From Streptomyces sp. NBC_00464 (GTDB lineage: Bacteria; Actinomycetota; Actinomycetes; Streptomycetales; Streptomycetaceae): a DNA stretch of 64,000 nucleotides. The notes beneath the pieces are model-generated. The model worked only from the letters and a program-made list of their open reading frames with translations. It made no database searches and was not told the origin of the DNA. Below, in pieces: positions 63,851 through 64,000 of the stretch; position 1 is the stretch's first letter; every line of letters starts with the position of its first letter. The DNA lies in the NCBI RefSeq assembly GCF_036013915.1, contig NZ_CP107899.1, positions 7,468,001 to 7,532,000 of the forward strand. The letters are read 5' to 3'. Position numbers and translations under genes: made by a program.

Positions 63851-63879
63851 CCGGGCCGGCCCCACGCGGGCCGGCCCGG
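63851..63879. terminator. 10-bp perfect GC hairpin after katG
   Basis: CCGGGCCGGC (63851-63860) pairs with GCCGGCCCGG (63870-63879) around a 9-base loop, ten bases past the katG stop. A likely strong terminator, possibly two-way. Confidence 0.7.
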
Positions 63880-63892
63880 GACCGCCACCGGG

Positions 63893-64000
63893 CTACCCGA
63901 GCCGGGCGGGTGCCCGCCCGGATGGCAGGAGGGGGGAACCGTCCGGCGGTGCAGGCTGCGCGCCGAGGGTCATTGCGCCTGGGACATCTGCCAAACCGTC
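63893..64000 (-). CDS. Possible C-terminal end of a gene entering from the right
   Basis: On the minus strand the last 108 bases read DGLADVPGAMTLGAQPAPPD and 15 more residues to a TAG at 63893-63895, with GC-rich third positions. A convergent gene is also suggested by the hairpin between it and katG. A perfect CCGGGCGGG/CCCGCCCGG hairpin at 63902-63921 lies inside this frame, which weakens the call. No family recognised. Confidence 0.3.
   Translation of the reverse strand, partial: DGLADVPGAMTLGAQPAPPDGSPLLPSGRAPARLG

Noticed and set aside
63902..63921. CCGGGCGGG/CCCGCCCGG hairpin as an independent terminator
   Set aside because: Such perfect GC pairs are frequent in this DNA, and it may lie inside a coding end entering from the right; only the hairpin at 63851-63879 was kept.

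Overview
The window is chromosomal DNA from a high-GC actinomycete, almost certainly a Streptomyces. Codon third positions are strongly GC-biased, many genes start with GTG, and neighbouring genes often overlap by 1-4 bases. The content is typical of a soil saprophyte: secreted carbohydrate-active enzymes, large LuxR/SARP regulators, a WD40 Ser/Thr kinase and lipoproteins. I see no rRNA, tRNA, CRISPR array, intact insertion sequence or prophage. Most of the window reads as accessory chromosome, with decayed fragments of a transposase, a transketolase, a GH62 arabinofuranosidase and a molybdate-binding (Mop) protein.

Layout. 1-3690: the 3' end of an operon (RBBP9-like hydrolase, CoA-transferase A and B, acyl-CoA ligase, carboxymuconolactone-decarboxylase-like protein), probably for acid or aromatic catabolism. 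3846-8890: a small membrane protein, an IS4-type transposase remnant, a CDP-glycerol glycerophosphotransferase-family protein, and a PIN-domain gene cut by an in-frame amber codon. 9311-11008: a TetR regulator divergent from a quinone-oxidoreductase-like dehydrogenase. 11122-16197: a lipoprotein, a membrane protein, a large LuxR regulator and a small HNH-like protein. 16345-18309: a secreted GH20 hexosaminidase with a probable DasR operator. 18676-25791: a methyltransferase, then an AraC regulator with a siderophore ABC system (ATPase, lipoprotein, fused double permease) and a C39-like peptidase. 25758-28265: a DUF4246 protein, a transketolase remnant and a DUF4230 protein. 28417-30653: a CBM2 protein under a perfect CebR box, and a broken GH62 gene. 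30874-34727: a glycosyltransferase pair and a SulP transporter. 34983-38282: a SARP/AAA/TPR regulator. 38594-45808: an assimilatory nitrate reductase fused to a flavoprotein reductase beside modABC, so molybdate uptake sits next to the enzyme that needs molybdenum cofactor. 46278-49675: a hypothetical protein, a split S74-type chaperone pair and a WD40 kinase. 49848-55336: the pectin locus. 55403-60909: a cysteine-desulfurase-like protein, a VOC protein and two DUF4139 proteins. 60922-63841: a Fur/CatR-type repressor divergent from katG.

The most interesting region is the pectin locus. One 716-residue protein joins an ECF sigma factor, an HxxxCxxC zinc-finger segment, one transmembrane helix and an extracellular PL9-like pectate-lyase fold. 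It lies divergent from a secreted pectin methylesterase and a secreted PL1 pectate lyase. Those two enzymes share a nearly identical 523-bp module coding for the signal peptide and a ricin-type lectin. The simplest reading is a one-protein sensor and transcription factor for pectin that controls the two enzymes beside it; this is inference from architecture and position. Other sugar-polymer control sites in the window (a dre-like site for chitin/GlcNAc and a CebR box for cellulose) fit a plant-debris lifestyle.
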